Shown: positions 1 through 8,677, counted from the stretch's first letter. The stretch: DNA of 64,000 bases from Parapedobacter tibetensis (GCF_024704835.1 NZ_JAMXBE010000010.1:1-64000); one strand, 5' to 3'. Made by a program: numbers and translations. Notes: generated by a model not told the origin, from the letters alone.

Positions 1-166
1 TTGATTTCAAATACCCGTCACTTCAAGAAAAAGAAATAACGGTGACCCTTGTTGCCATAATTTGATATTAAGCCATCCCCTCGGATGGCCTTTATTTTTC
101 AAACATATTTTTCTTCCCTTCTCCAGAAGGGAGACCTGAATTTAGCTCGATGAACAGTAAAGACAC
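1..166. other. Intergenic, no feature recognised
   Basis: This stretch precedes the first copy of the dispersed repeat. I see no open frame with coding character and no clear promoter. A short run around 70-105 (gccatcccctcggatggc, then a T-rich run) forms a small hairpin followed by Ts and could be the terminator of a gene lying before the window. Confidence 0.4.
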
Positions 167-372
167 AAAACGATTCACGCTGTTATTCCACGGCAAGTCC
201 CCCTATGCCAAAAATCCGGCGATTCCGGATTAGGGAATGTTTTCTATGGATTCGTGAGTGTTTTTCTGGATTCGTGAGCGGATTTCACGGATTCGTGAAT
301 CCCCTTACAGCATACGCTCCGGGTTGGACGAAGCAATTAATCACACGCATATTAACCTAGGATCTACCCACT
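167..372. repeat. Dispersed ~210 bp repeat, copy 1
   Basis: This block is closely repeated at 8363-8581 in the same orientation. Shared landmarks are the opening aaacgattcacgctgttatt, the phrase ccaaaaatccggcgatt, several iterations of ggattcgtgag, and the closing cacacgcatattaacctag. Copy 1 has one extra ggattcgtgag unit; copy 2 has an extra ~30 bp after the opening. The gattcgtgaatc units can form small stems. An overlapping open frame is conserved between copies but has no start context, so I treat it as non-coding. Together the copies bracket the 0.4-8.3 kb gene cluster. Confidence 0.8.
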
Positions 373-695
373 GGCAGCCAAAAGCTGACAGCCAATTTGC
401 AAATCCCAAAGCCCTTTCCTATCTTGCACCTACAAACCAACAACACTAAATCAATACCCACAGATAAAAGGATGAACAAACAGATTAATTAACCGCTTAC
501 AACCCATCACAATCCACGGATAGACATTACTAAATACTGCCATGCCGTATGAATCCTTGCAATGGTGAGGAAACACCCTCGAGTTCGAGGATGCGGATGC
601 AATGAAACCCTATCTCTAACCACTACCTACTAACAGCAAGTGCCGGTATGTGGTTATTCAAATATAATTATGAGACAATTCAAATACTTTCAACA
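373..695. other. Intergenic, upstream of transglutaminase lipoprotein
   Basis: This roughly 320 bp stretch is without a convincing gene. It must hold the promoter for the lipoprotein at 696, but I do not find a clean TTTG-N19-TAnnTTTG pair in it. Confidence 0.4.
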
Positions 696-2687
696 ATGAG
701 CAAAGCTCGGGTAGCAGGCTACAGATTGGTAGCTGCGATTTTCTTATTGGAATCCTGCATATCGGGCACACCTGATCGGGTGGAAGCAGTTTTGCAACTC
801 TCGGATGATAATAGGCCGGAGCTCCAGAAAGTCATTACGTATTATAAACAAAAGGGCAACAAGGAAAAGTTAGACGCGGCCTATTATTTAATAGGTAACC
901 TGGAAGGCAAGTCTTTTTGGGACGGGGACATCGTGATGGATTTCGATTCCATATTTTATTACCTGGATTCGTTGGACCGGGAAAACGTACTCGTGACCAT
1001 TGGCTCCCCACTTGTGGAACGGCGATGGACATCCCTCGAAGGCTTGTATGGAACCCCCAGTTCCTCGGTGGCCGAACTTTGGCATGACTACGAGTACCTG
1101 AATGCTGATCACTTCATTGCCCACATTGACCAAGCGTTTCGCTTGAGAGAAGAATTGCCGTGGGCCAAGCGGTTGTCCTTCGGGGAGTTTTGCGAGTACA
1201 TACTTCCCCATAGAATTGGTAATGAACGTCCTGAGCTATGGAATGCCAAGATTTACGAGGATTTCCAAGCATTCCGCGACACCGCTGAGGCACAAAACAG
1301 GCTGCAACTGACGGCTAATATCCAAGCATATCTAAAAAGTAAGATATTTTCGAACAGGACTTTCTGGAAATACCCATTTGATATACCCGCAAGTAAAATG
1401 GAAATAGGCAAGCGCGGTGCATGCCGACACCTTGTCATCCATACATCGATGGTAATGAGGGCCAACGGGCTACCCGTAGGGATGGACCATATACCGCTTT
1501 GGGGCAACCGCAATGGGGGGCATTATTGGAATACATTGCTACAGGAAGATGGCAGCTATTTCGCGTTTGATGCTGTCGGTGGGCGGCCATTCGGGCAATT
1601 TGAACGTCCGCATTATTCCATTGCCAAAGTATACCGGCATACGTTCCGCTTGCAAGACCTAGACCTGCCACCGGATGCCGCAGAAGATATTCCTGCTGCG
1701 TTGCTGGCACGCGACAGGATAGACGTTACCGCCGAATACACCGACGTGTATGATTTGGCCATACCGCTCACCTACCCCTTTAAGGAAGGCAACAAGAAGT
1801 TCGCGGTCATCTGCACATTTGACAATAAGAATTGGCAGGCTCAACACTGGGGCGAAATAAATGGTGGAAAGGCTATGTTCAAAGACATGGGCGCAGGGGT
1901 AGTATATATAGCCATGTACTACGATGGAAAAACATACTATCCCGCAAGCGATCCGTTCTTGCTGAACAAAAATGGGGACACAAGGTATTTACACATATCC
2001 CGACACGAGAAACAGGATATGGTTTTAAAAAGGAAATTTCCCCGGTTCCCTGCCATCGAGGACTATCAAAAAACAATGGTAGAAGCGCATTTCCAGGCAG
2101 CAAACAACCCTGATTTCAGTGATGCCATAAACCTATTCAACATTACCCAAACACCGGATAGGGTTGAAGAAGCCACCATCAACAACAGCCGGAAGTATCG
2201 ATATGTAAGGTACTTTTCTGGCCCGTCATACCGCACGGATGTGGCCGAACTTCAATTTTACGGTTCGGCAAACGGGGCATTGGACGGCACCAAACTGTCT
2301 GGACGTATTATGGGTTATCCGGAGGTGCCACCAACCTATGGAACACCTTATGAGCTTGCATTTGACGGCAGCTTGGAAACCTTCTTTTCAGCGTATAACG
2401 ATGAGCAGCCCAGTTGGGTGGGATTGGATTTGGGAAAGCCCCATTACCTGACAAAGGTCAAATTCGCGCCGAGAAGCGATACGAATTTCATCCTCATAGG
2501 CGATACTTATGAACTGTGCTATTGGGATGGGGGCCGGTGGATATCCATGGGTAAGCAAGTGGCTCGGGAGCAGGAGCTCCACTACCGGCAAATACCCGCT
2601 AACGGGCTTTACCTGCTCCACAACCTCACGAGGGGCAAGGAAGAACGTATCTTCACCTACGAAAACGATCGACAGGTATGGTGGTGA
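696..2687 (+). CDS. Transglutaminase-like lipoprotein with C-terminal discoidin (F5/8 type C) domain
   Basis: I chose the start at 696 because it places a signal peptide (VAAIFLLESC) immediately ahead of a lipobox cysteine; an upstream ATG at 648 would add 16 residues. The middle of the protein has a transglutaminase-fold core. Numbered from 648, the catalytic triad is Cys259 in RGACRH, His292 in GGHYWN and Asp308 in FAFDAVGG. The last ~130 residues resemble a discoidin/galactose-binding domain (AFDGS, WVGLDLG). Such lipoproteins are common in Bacteroidota and are presumed to act at the cell surface; the substrate is unknown. The stop overlaps the next gene by 10 bp. Function is inferred; the fold call is fairly secure. 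Confidence 0.8.
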   Translation: MSKARVAGYRLVAAIFLLESCISGTPDRVEAVLQLSDDNRPELQKVITYYKQKGNKEKLDAAYYLIGNLEGKSFWDGDIVMDFDSIFYYLDSLDRENVLVTIGSPLVERRWTSLEGLYGTPSSSVAELWHDYEYLNADHFIAHIDQAFRLREELPWAKRLSFGEFCEYILPHRIGNERPELWNAKIYEDFQAFRDTAEAQNRLQLTANIQAYLKSKIFSNRTFWKYPFDIPASKMEIGKRGACRHLVIHTSMVMRANGLPVGMDHIPLWGNRNGGHYWNTLLQEDGSYFAFDAVGGRPFGQFERPHYSIAKVYRHTFRLQDLDLPPDAAEDIPAALLARDRIDVTAEYTDVYDLAIPLTYPFKEGNKKFAVICTFDNKNWQAQHWGEINGGKAMFKDMGAGVVYIAMYYDGKTYYPASDPFLLNKNGDTRYLHISRHEKQDMVLKRKFPRFPAIEDYQKTMVEAHFQAANNPDFSDAINLFNITQTPDRVEEATINNSRKYRYVRYFSGPSYRTDVAELQFYGSANGALDGTKLSGRIMGYPEVPPTYGTPYELAFDGSLETFFSAYNDEQPSWVGLDLGKPHYLTKVKFAPRSDTNFILIGDTYELCYWDGGRWISMGKQVAREQELHYRQIPANGLYLLHNLTRGKEERIFTYENDRQVWW

Positions 2688-3904
2688 GGAGAGAGGCCTG
2701 GGTACCGATGGGTGTTGCTGTATTTGCGTTGCTGGCCGCCGTCTATCTCGGCAGCCGTGCGTTTGTGCTAGGCTATGCTACGGCAATGGTTTTTCTCCTC
2801 TTCGCACTGAATAAATTCCGTGTAAAGAAGCTCGCAATCATCGGGGCGGCATGCCTGCTGCTGGCGGCGGCCTCCATACTGGCATTGGCTTTTAAGACGG
2901 ACTCATCCAAAGGGCGTATGCTTATCTACAAGGTTTCCTCCAGCATATTAAAGGAACATTGGCCGAAAGGGATAGGCCATGACAAGTTCAAGACGACATA
3001 CCTACACTACCAGGCGGCCTATTTCAGCGAAGGTGAATATACGGAGAAAGAGCTCCTCCTTGCAGGCAACACATACTATGCGTTCAATGACCATTACCAA
3101 TATGCAATCGAATGGGGTTTATTGGGCGCATTGGCAATGTCGGTAGCGATAGGGGTTCTCCTGTATGGCATCGTCCGCGTATACCGGCGGCAACATCAAG
3201 GAAAACGTACGCTATACCACATTGCATGTGTACAACTCATCGCCATCCTTATCGCAGCGTTTTTCACGCATGTATACGATAAATTGCTTTTCCAATTGCT
3301 GGCGCTATGCTGCATAGGTGTCATTGTACGGGAAGCCACAAAGCCCGATAGAGTAGGTGCCGTATTATCCGCCACGGCTGGCCTTGCCATTGCGGTCCTG
3401 TTGCTTTATTATTCAGTGGGCCATAAAGTTCGTCACGCCGATGACCACAGGCATTGGAAAGAAGGCTTGGCCCTTTCGAGGGCTGGGATTGCCCAGGAGG
3501 GGTTGGCCATGTTTGAGACGGCTTACCCAAACTTGCATAACCACGGCCCGTTTCTCGAAAGTTATGGTTATCAACTTTTTTCGCTCAGGCACTATGAAAA
3601 GGCCGCGGCTATTTTGCAGGAGGCGCTGCAATATCGCCTGCACCATCGCATTTACCTAGCATTAGGCAAGTGCTATATGGAAATGGGGCGGGTTCCTGAA
3701 GCGGAAAAAGCACTGCTTAAGGCCGTTCATATGGTGCCTAACCGGTTTGAAAGCCGCCTTGCCCTGTTTGATTTCTATGATCGGACCGGTAGGGACAGCG
3801 ATGCAACCAGATGGGGCGTCTCGATTCTGGAACTCCCCATTAAGGTTCCGTCGCTACATGTAGACAGGATCAGGGAGGAAGTGGCCAACCGCATCAAAAA
3901 TTAA
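2678..3904 (+). CDS. O-antigen ligase (Wzy_C)-like membrane protein with C-terminal TPRs, apparently 5'-truncated
   Basis: The 408-residue product starts with a membrane helix and the family motif GSRAFVLGY. GRMLIYK and KGIGHDKFKTTYLHYQAAYF follow, as in the large periplasmic loop of Bacteroidota O-antigen ligase/polymerase relatives. More membrane segments follow to about residue 250, and the C-terminus is TPR-like (YEKAAAILQEAL, PEAEKALLKAV). Full-length relatives are usually ~550-600 residues with several membrane helices before the SRA motif; those are absent here. The frame opens inside the end of the upstream lipoprotein gene, which suggests a deletion or recombination junction. It may be inactive, and the remnant could still be translated by coupling. 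Confidence 0.7.
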   Translation: MVVRREAWVPMGVAVFALLAAVYLGSRAFVLGYATAMVFLLFALNKFRVKKLAIIGAACLLLAAASILALAFKTDSSKGRMLIYKVSSSILKEHWPKGIGHDKFKTTYLHYQAAYFSEGEYTEKELLLAGNTYYAFNDHYQYAIEWGLLGALAMSVAIGVLLYGIVRVYRRQHQGKRTLYHIACVQLIAILIAAFFTHVYDKLLFQLLALCCIGVIVREATKPDRVGAVLSATAGLAIAVLLLYYSVGHKVRHADDHRHWKEGLALSRAGIAQEGLAMFETAYPNLHNHGPFLESYGYQLFSLRHYEKAAAILQEALQYRLHHRIYLALGKCYMEMGRVPEAEKALLKAVHMVPNRFESRLALFDFYDRTGRDSDATRWGVSILELPIKVPSLHVDRIREEVANRIKN

Positions 3905-4099
3905 GATGCCATGTGATGCAATGGTACGAAAAACACATTCCATGCAGGTTTCTCCGTCCTCGATTGAATATTTGTTGAAATTAATTTTGAAATCCAAATA
4001 CTTTTACTGTATTTAGCGGTAACGTAACCGTAACGAATTTTCATTGATTATACAGCCTTAACGACACCACTAAAAACATCACCTTAACAAAACCTAGCT

Positions 4100-5809
4100 A
4101 TGAAAAGACAGACCCAATTCCTGCTGCTTGCCTTTCTGGTAAGTATATTCTCTTGCCAGAAGGAATTCACCGAAAACATCGATGATGCAGGGAGCAAGGA
4201 AATTGCTGATTTCACAAAGGCCGGCAGGGCCTACTACCACCGGGAACTTAAAGTGAGAATGCAGAAGAGGCTGGCCGATGGGCGCATGCAAATCCTTGCC
4301 ACGAAAAGCCCCGATAGGTTTTCAGCTGATAACGTGCACATCTATTCCATATGGAAAAAGGCCTATACATCACAAGTGGCAGGAACCCTTGCCCTCGAAG
4401 TGCCCATCTCGTACTCCAAGCGCTTGGTGTCGCTGATTGCCGTACCCCGTGATAGCCTTGGTTATATACCGGACCAAACCATGCTAAGCACCATATTTGA
4501 CCGACTGGTCATTTATAAGCAGCAGGGCAAGGAAAGCTTCCAGCAGAAGGTGATCCGATATCATCCCGATAAGGCGTACCTTGAGAGACACAAATACGAT
4601 GTTAGCCACAATTATCTTACCCGGCTCGATGAGGATTTTACCGGATATCTCGAGTACCTCACGCTGGAAGGCGACCGCACTGCCATTGTACGCGTAGTGG
4701 ACGGCAGACCGGTGAAACGGTACATCACGCGCACACCCAACGTGCAGCTATCAATGAAGGCCAAAGACGTGGTGCCGGATAGTGCGGATACCATGACACC
4801 AATGTCTGGTGATTGGGAATGCGTGGAGATATGCGAACCGATTTGGGCCGAGGTCTGTGTCGGAAACCCAGACCCAGACGACCCCGATCAAGATGATATT
4901 TGTTATGAAGAGATCGTCGACGAAGAATGCTGGGAGGATTGCTATTACGTGGACGACCCAGAGGAACCCGAGTTCTGCGATGACCCCTACAACTGGGACC
5001 TGCCAGAATGCGGCGGAGAAGGGCCGGGAGATCCAGGTCATGGTTACGATTGCAATGGGGACTTGAATGGCTCCGCATATATGAGTTACTGCGGATGTAT
5101 TGGAGGGAATACTGGGCTTTCAGATTGCTCAACAGATTCCATCCAAAACGATCCATGTGATGCGGTTACGAAAGCTAACCAAATTAAAAATAAGCCAGCC
5201 GTGAGCACCGGAATAAACAACATAAAAAATAGTAGCACGGAGATTGGATATAAGTTTTTTGTAACTAGCAAGGATAATTACAATACATTTTATGTAGGAC
5301 CTGCGATTAGTGGAGGAACATCAGTTTGGGCTCCTAGCTTTACTTGGAATCCATCAAATGGATACTCGATAGGCCATATGCATAACCATCCCCAAGGGTC
5401 TGCACCTAATCCTACTGATGCGATGGCAGGTATTGATCTAGCGTTTATGCAGTCTTTACATACAACCAGCGAAATCAATTTTTATACAAAGAACTTCAGT
5501 TCGGTTATTGTGACCAGTAGTTATATATATACTATTACCATCAAAAATGCGGCTCAGTATAAAATAGACCAAGCTAATTTCTATGCTAATTCAACATCTG
5601 CAGAAAATACTTGGGTAACTCACGGTCAAAGCTATTTAAATTCAAATGCATCTGCATCGGTTCAAGAAGCAGGAGAGTATGCATTACTCAAAATGTATGG
5701 TAACTCTATCAATCTCACGCGACAGAGTGTAAATTCCAATAATAATAACATAGAATTGAGATTAAACACAAGCAATAAAGTTGTATCTTTTAATCCATGT
5801 AATCCTTAA
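4100..5809 (+). CDS. Lipoprotein with acidic Cys-rich linker and C-terminal JAMM/JAB-like domain (polymorphic-toxin-like)
   Basis: An N-terminal lipoprotein signal (LLAFLVSIFSC) is followed by a ~200-residue domain of unknown function. Next comes a very acidic, Cys-rich linker at about residues 235-355 (repeats such as DPDDPDQDD). The C-terminal ~200 residues contain GHMHNHPQGSAPNPTD, which fits the H-x-H...D metal-binding signature of JAMM/JAB isopeptidase folds. Base composition drops sharply to AT-rich after about 5150, so the C-terminal domain probably came from a different source than the N-terminal stalk. This stalk-plus-exchangeable-tip layout, with a small secreted protein immediately downstream, is what polymorphic toxins look like. 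Toxin activity is inference; the JAB call is moderately secure. Confidence 0.65.
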   Translation: MKRQTQFLLLAFLVSIFSCQKEFTENIDDAGSKEIADFTKAGRAYYHRELKVRMQKRLADGRMQILATKSPDRFSADNVHIYSIWKKAYTSQVAGTLALEVPISYSKRLVSLIAVPRDSLGYIPDQTMLSTIFDRLVIYKQQGKESFQQKVIRYHPDKAYLERHKYDVSHNYLTRLDEDFTGYLEYLTLEGDRTAIVRVVDGRPVKRYITRTPNVQLSMKAKDVVPDSADTMTPMSGDWECVEICEPIWAEVCVGNPDPDDPDQDDICYEEIVDEECWEDCYYVDDPEEPEFCDDPYNWDLPECGGEGPGDPGHGYDCNGDLNGSAYMSYCGCIGGNTGLSDCSTDSIQNDPCDAVTKANQIKNKPAVSTGINNIKNSSTEIGYKFFVTSKDNYNTFYVGPAISGGTSVWAPSFTWNPSNGYSIGHMHNHPQGSAPNPTDAMAGIDLAFMQSLHTTSEINFYTKNFSSVIVTSSYIYTITIKNAAQYKIDQANFYANSTSAENTWVTHGQSYLNSNASASVQEAGEYALLKMYGNSINLTRQSVNSNNNNIELRLNTSNKVVSFNPCNP

Positions 5810-5824
5810 TTTAGTTTGAATAGT

Positions 5825-6379
5825 ATGAAAAATTTAATGATAACAACTTGTCTGATACTTTCAATATTTTTTTGTTTTGGGCAAAAAACATTGAGTGAGG
5901 TTAACTTAAAAAACGAACAGCTAGAGGAAATTAGCTCCTCCTCCATTCCTGATATCCAAGCTTATCAGAGAGAGAAATTTAAAAACCCGAGAGGGGGGTT
6001 CTTTACTGCCGTAGAACTAGGATTAGGCGAACACAGTAAAATTTATAAACTAAAAGGAAGCGATGATTTAATTCAAATCACCCCACGGCTCAATAAAGAA
6101 TTAGTAGCTAATTGGGATAAAGCTGTTTTGGGATATGTTGAAACTCTTACCCCAGTATCCCATAATAATTTCGAGAGATATACGGAACATATTAATAACC
6201 AAAACTCTAAAGCTATTATTTTTTTTATTAAAGATTATAAACTGACCAACTCTAATTTTATTTTGTATAAAAACACAGATAAAAAGATAGCACTTTTAAT
6301 AACATACATCAGTAATTCTCCAGACGACGTCAAAATCGATAATATGCGGAAAATAGTAAATGATTTAAAAATTGAATAG
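5825..6379 (+). CDS. Small secreted protein downstream of the JAB-tipped lipoprotein; possible immunity partner
   Basis: I do not recognise the family. The first ~20 residues form a Sec signal peptide (LMITTCLILSIFFCFGQ), and the rest is a ~165-residue soluble periplasmic-type domain with no recognised motif. The ATG at 5825 is preferred over an in-frame TTG at 5816. It lies 15 bp after the lipoprotein stop and shares its AT-rich composition, so the two are probably co-transcribed. Position and composition fit an immunity protein carried with an exchangeable toxin tip, but sequence alone does not prove that. Confidence 0.6.
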   Translation: MKNLMITTCLILSIFFCFGQKTLSEVNLKNEQLEEISSSSIPDIQAYQREKFKNPRGGFFTAVELGLGEHSKIYKLKGSDDLIQITPRLNKELVANWDKAVLGYVETLTPVSHNNFERYTEHINNQNSKAIIFFIKDYKLTNSNFILYKNTDKKIALLITYISNSPDDVKIDNMRKIVNDLKIE

Positions 6380-6380
6380 C

Positions 6381-6652
6381 CATTTTGAACGTAAGAGATG
6401 TCGCCGTTGCAAGGAGAAATTTACTGTTCACCATCTGTTTGCTAATCTCGGTATTTCCCCTTTTCGTAGAAAAAAGGTTAGCTGCCTATGGTAAACGGGC
6501 AGGTATTGATGCCAGGCTAAGCTGCTTTCCTTAGCAAAATTCAAGTAGACAGAGATAGAATTTTAAATACAATAGCGACCGAACAATATGGAATCGACAG
6601 GAATGGGAACTCAACAATTGATCAACAAAAAGGTGATGCGGGCAGATGCTAG
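6381..6652 (+). pseudogene. Two short start-less coding remnants (possible orphan toxin-tip pieces)
   Basis: Two neighbouring open stretches lack start codons but read like real protein. At 6381-6494 there is a basic peptide with a zinc-ribbon-like CRRCKEKFTVHH. At 6521-6652 there is a 43-residue piece containing DRILNTIATEQYGIDRNGN that ends just as the next lipoprotein frame begins. Neither can be assigned to a family by eye. Their position, each before a small secreted or membrane gene, suggests leftover C-terminal fragments of exchanged effector proteins. Confidence 0.35.
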
Positions 6653-7141
6653 CATTATTTCAATTTTATCATTTCTTCTACTTTTATTCATCTCTTGTAC
6701 ATCGGTAAAAAAAAGCGGCTTACAAAAGTAGCGATGGCCGAATTGACAATTGCGGAAAGTTCACGGTGCGTTATGAATCCGATACGAATATGCAAGACCG
6801 AATGACAATCGTTTGGTGTTGCAAGAACATGCAGCGAGGTGTAGCTGCAAAGGGTACATTGGTATTTGTATATGATCATTCGGGGCGCCTGAAGACGGAA
6901 ACAATTTCCGATGATCATGGGCTGTACGAAGTCAAACTGGAACCAGGCCAATACAATTTCGTTTTTGTAACCCCAAGCGTAGGGAAACTGTCAACGGATT
7001 TGATTGATGTTATCGGGTCAAAAACAACGTGTAAGCTTGGATGTTTATCTTCCTAACGGCGCCGGTTTCATAAATGAAATAGAAGATCCCATACTTAGGA
7101 ACCGACTTGATTCCCTAAAAAGGACTATGAATCCTAAATAG
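6636..7141 (+). pseudogene. Lipoprotein with carboxypeptidase-regulatory-like domain, two frameshifts
   Basis: The reading frame from ATG 6636 encodes a lipoprotein signal (FLLLLFISC) but stops at 6729. The coding sense continues in another frame from the 8-A run at 6707-6714 (DGRIDNCGKFTVRYESD) through a beta-sandwich-like domain (GLYEVKLEPGQYNFVF). A second shift in the A-run near 7018-7024 is needed to continue as RVSLDVYLPNGAGFINEIED to a stop at 7141. Restored, it would be a ~165-residue lipoprotein. Both breaks lie at A homopolymers, so a sequencing error cannot be excluded; genuine decay is equally possible. Confidence 0.65.
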
Positions 7142-7156
7142 TACGACCGTTAATAA

Positions 7157-7336
7157 AACGATTTAAGAGGCTATAAAATTGGTGTTTCAAATCACTCTGT
7201 CAACGCCAATATTCCTAATACCCCGGCAGGGAAATTCACAAATACTCCGGCAGACTTAGGTCAAACGTTGAGAAATTTACCGGGATCAGATACAGGCGGA
7301 GGCGATGCCCCAGCTCGTAAGGGGCCCCGCTATTAA
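7157..7336 (+). pseudogene. Start-less coding remnant, Pro/Thr/Gly-rich C-terminal tail
   Basis: A 59-codon open stretch without a start codon reads as GYKIGVSNHSVNANIPNTP then a GSDTGGGDAPARKG tail. It looks like the C-terminal end of a larger secreted protein rather than random translation. It ends 16 bp before the start of a small membrane protein, repeating the tip-then-partner spacing seen at 4.1-6.4 kb. Confidence 0.35.
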
Positions 7337-7352
7337 CGGAAAGAATTGAAAA

Positions 7353-7736
7353 ATGGCAAAGAAAAAGTGTATTCTAACCGTACTGTTGGTGGTGAGTAGC
7401 TTCTTATTGGGGTTTTCGCCTGAGTTTTCGGTTTATATCCTTTCCATAGAAATCGGTATCATCAGGAGCTTTCCCAATCCCAATAATAGCGCGATATTCC
7501 ATTTACAATTCTTTTTGCTTATTATCGCTCATTTAGGTGTAATAGCGCTGTTATTTCTTCAGTGCTCCCCCAAGTACTTTGATACATTTTTAGCATATTT
7601 CCCTCCACTGCTCGTTGTATCGTATGTATGGATTGCCATCATAGCGGTGGTATTTTATCCCATTCTATGGCTGAGTATTGTTGTGTTTATCACAATATGG
7701 CTTGTTCTCCTAATAATGGATAAAAAAGGAGATTAA
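7353..7736 (+). CDS. Small hydrophobic membrane protein, unknown function
   Basis: The 127-residue protein is almost entirely membrane helices: one at the N-terminus (about residues 6-24), one around residues 50-68, and one or two between 80 and 122, ending in a short charged tail (MDKKGD). I do not recognise the family. It directly follows a toxin-tip-like remnant, and multi-pass small membrane proteins are a common form of immunity protein; that role is only inferred from position. Confidence 0.55.
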   Translation: MAKKKCILTVLLVVSSFLLGFSPEFSVYILSIEIGIIRSFPNPNNSAIFHLQFFLLIIAHLGVIALLFLQCSPKYFDTFLAYFPPLLVVSYVWIAIIAVVFYPILWLSIVVFITIWLVLLIMDKKGD

Positions 7737-7896
7737 TTCGAAAAATTCAACGATCGGCAGCCGCTATTTAGTAAAGGAAGTCGTTGACATCCTTTGTCGT
7801 GTGCAAACGTGTATAATTCTGGGGGATATGTACAGGATTTTGAAACGGCAATATTTTAGATTTTATAAACATACATATCTTAGCAAGTTGACTGTT

Positions 7897-8331
7897 ATGA
7901 AAGTGTTAATTTTATTCACCTATTTTATAATATTAGCTAGCTGCACTTCGGCTCAATCCTTTCAAAACAGGGCAGGTATTATCAGGGAATTTTTGTTAGA
8001 AGTGCAGCGCGCGGAAAAAGCGACTGCGGACATTATAGCGGAATTCTTCCCCGTGCCGGGACAGACTCTTCAAGAACAAGAAAGGGTAAGGATCTTGGAA
8101 TTGCAACTGGAGGATTTGCATAAAAGGTTGAAAGATGTTAATATTGAAGAACTAACCATCCTTGAATATGCGCATATGGATGCAGAAAATAAAAATATCC
8201 TGACGGAACGTCCGGCGGATATTTATATTATAGAATATGAAGGGCAATTTTTTCTGCCAGTGCTTTTTAACGATAAAAAAATTGAATCAGTGAGTGTAAT
8301 GAATAAAGGTGCAAGGAGATGGTTCTTTTAA
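7897..8331 (+). CDS. Small lipoprotein, unknown function
   Basis: The start at 7897 is chosen because it begins a clean lipoprotein signal (VLILFTYFIILASC); an upstream GTG at 7801 would bury the signal. After the lipobox there is a ~120-residue domain. It has a helical, charged first half (LQEQERVRILELQLEDL) and a C-terminal beta-rich half ending in ARRWFF. The family is not recognised. It is the last gene of the AT-rich string that follows the JAB-tipped lipoprotein and lies ~30 bp before repeat copy 2. Confidence 0.6.
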   Translation: MKVLILFTYFIILASCTSAQSFQNRAGIIREFLLEVQRAEKATADIIAEFFPVPGQTLQEQERVRILELQLEDLHKRLKDVNIEELTILEYAHMDAENKNILTERPADIYIIEYEGQFFLPVLFNDKKIESVSVMNKGARRWFF

Positions 8332-8362
8332 ACGTTTGAATATGTATACCAATGGGTATCCT

Positions 8363-8581
8363 GAAACGATTCACGCTGTTATTCCACGGCAAGTCCCCCC
8401 ATTGGCGGAAAGCGGCCGATGCGATAAACACCATGCCAAAAATCCGGCGATTTCGGATTAGGGAATGTTTTCTATGGATTCGTGAGCGGATTTCACGGAT
8501 TCGTGAATCCCCTTTTAGCATACGCTCCAGGTTGGACGGAGCACAATTCATCACACGCATATTAACCTAGCATCCACCCAC
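8363..8581. repeat. Dispersed ~210 bp repeat, copy 2
   Basis: Direct-orientation copy of the block at 167-372, with the same opening (aaacgattcacgctgttatt), ggattcgtgag core and cacacgcatattaacctag ending. It differs by a ~30 bp insertion after the opening and loss of one ggattcgtgag unit. It closes the segment that contains the lipoprotein/toxin-like cluster. Confidence 0.8.
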
Positions 8582-8632
8582 TATCAAAGCCTTAGGAGAA
8601 GAAATTATTTTTATTTAAACAAACTTATTTCT

Positions 8633-8677
8633 TATCTTTGTACCGGAGGCTTTGCCAGCAGTGGCATTGCCTTTTTT
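8633..8677 (+). promoter_or_regulatory. Promoter -7 element followed at once by an intrinsic terminator
   Basis: A TATCTTTG box (8633-8640), matching the Bacteroidota -7 consensus TAnnTTTG, is followed within 7 bp by a GC-rich hairpin (8647-8671; arms aggc..gcc and ggc..gcct) and a run of six Ts. The expected -33 TTTG is only TTTA at the right distance. Transcription from here would stop after ~35 nt. The purpose is unclear; it may be a remnant or an attenuated promoter. Confidence 0.45.

Noticed and set aside
258-449. A 63-codon frame, similar to one at 8352-8570, both reading WIRERISRIRESP
   Set aside because: Both fall inside the 210-bp repeat; the similarity is that of the DNA repeat, the frames differ outside it, and there is no ribosome-binding or start context.
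1253-1710. Many long minus-strand frames opposite the plus-strand genes (also in SusC and TonB genes)
   Set aside because: They are shadows of codon usage in the real genes and have no motifs or start signals.
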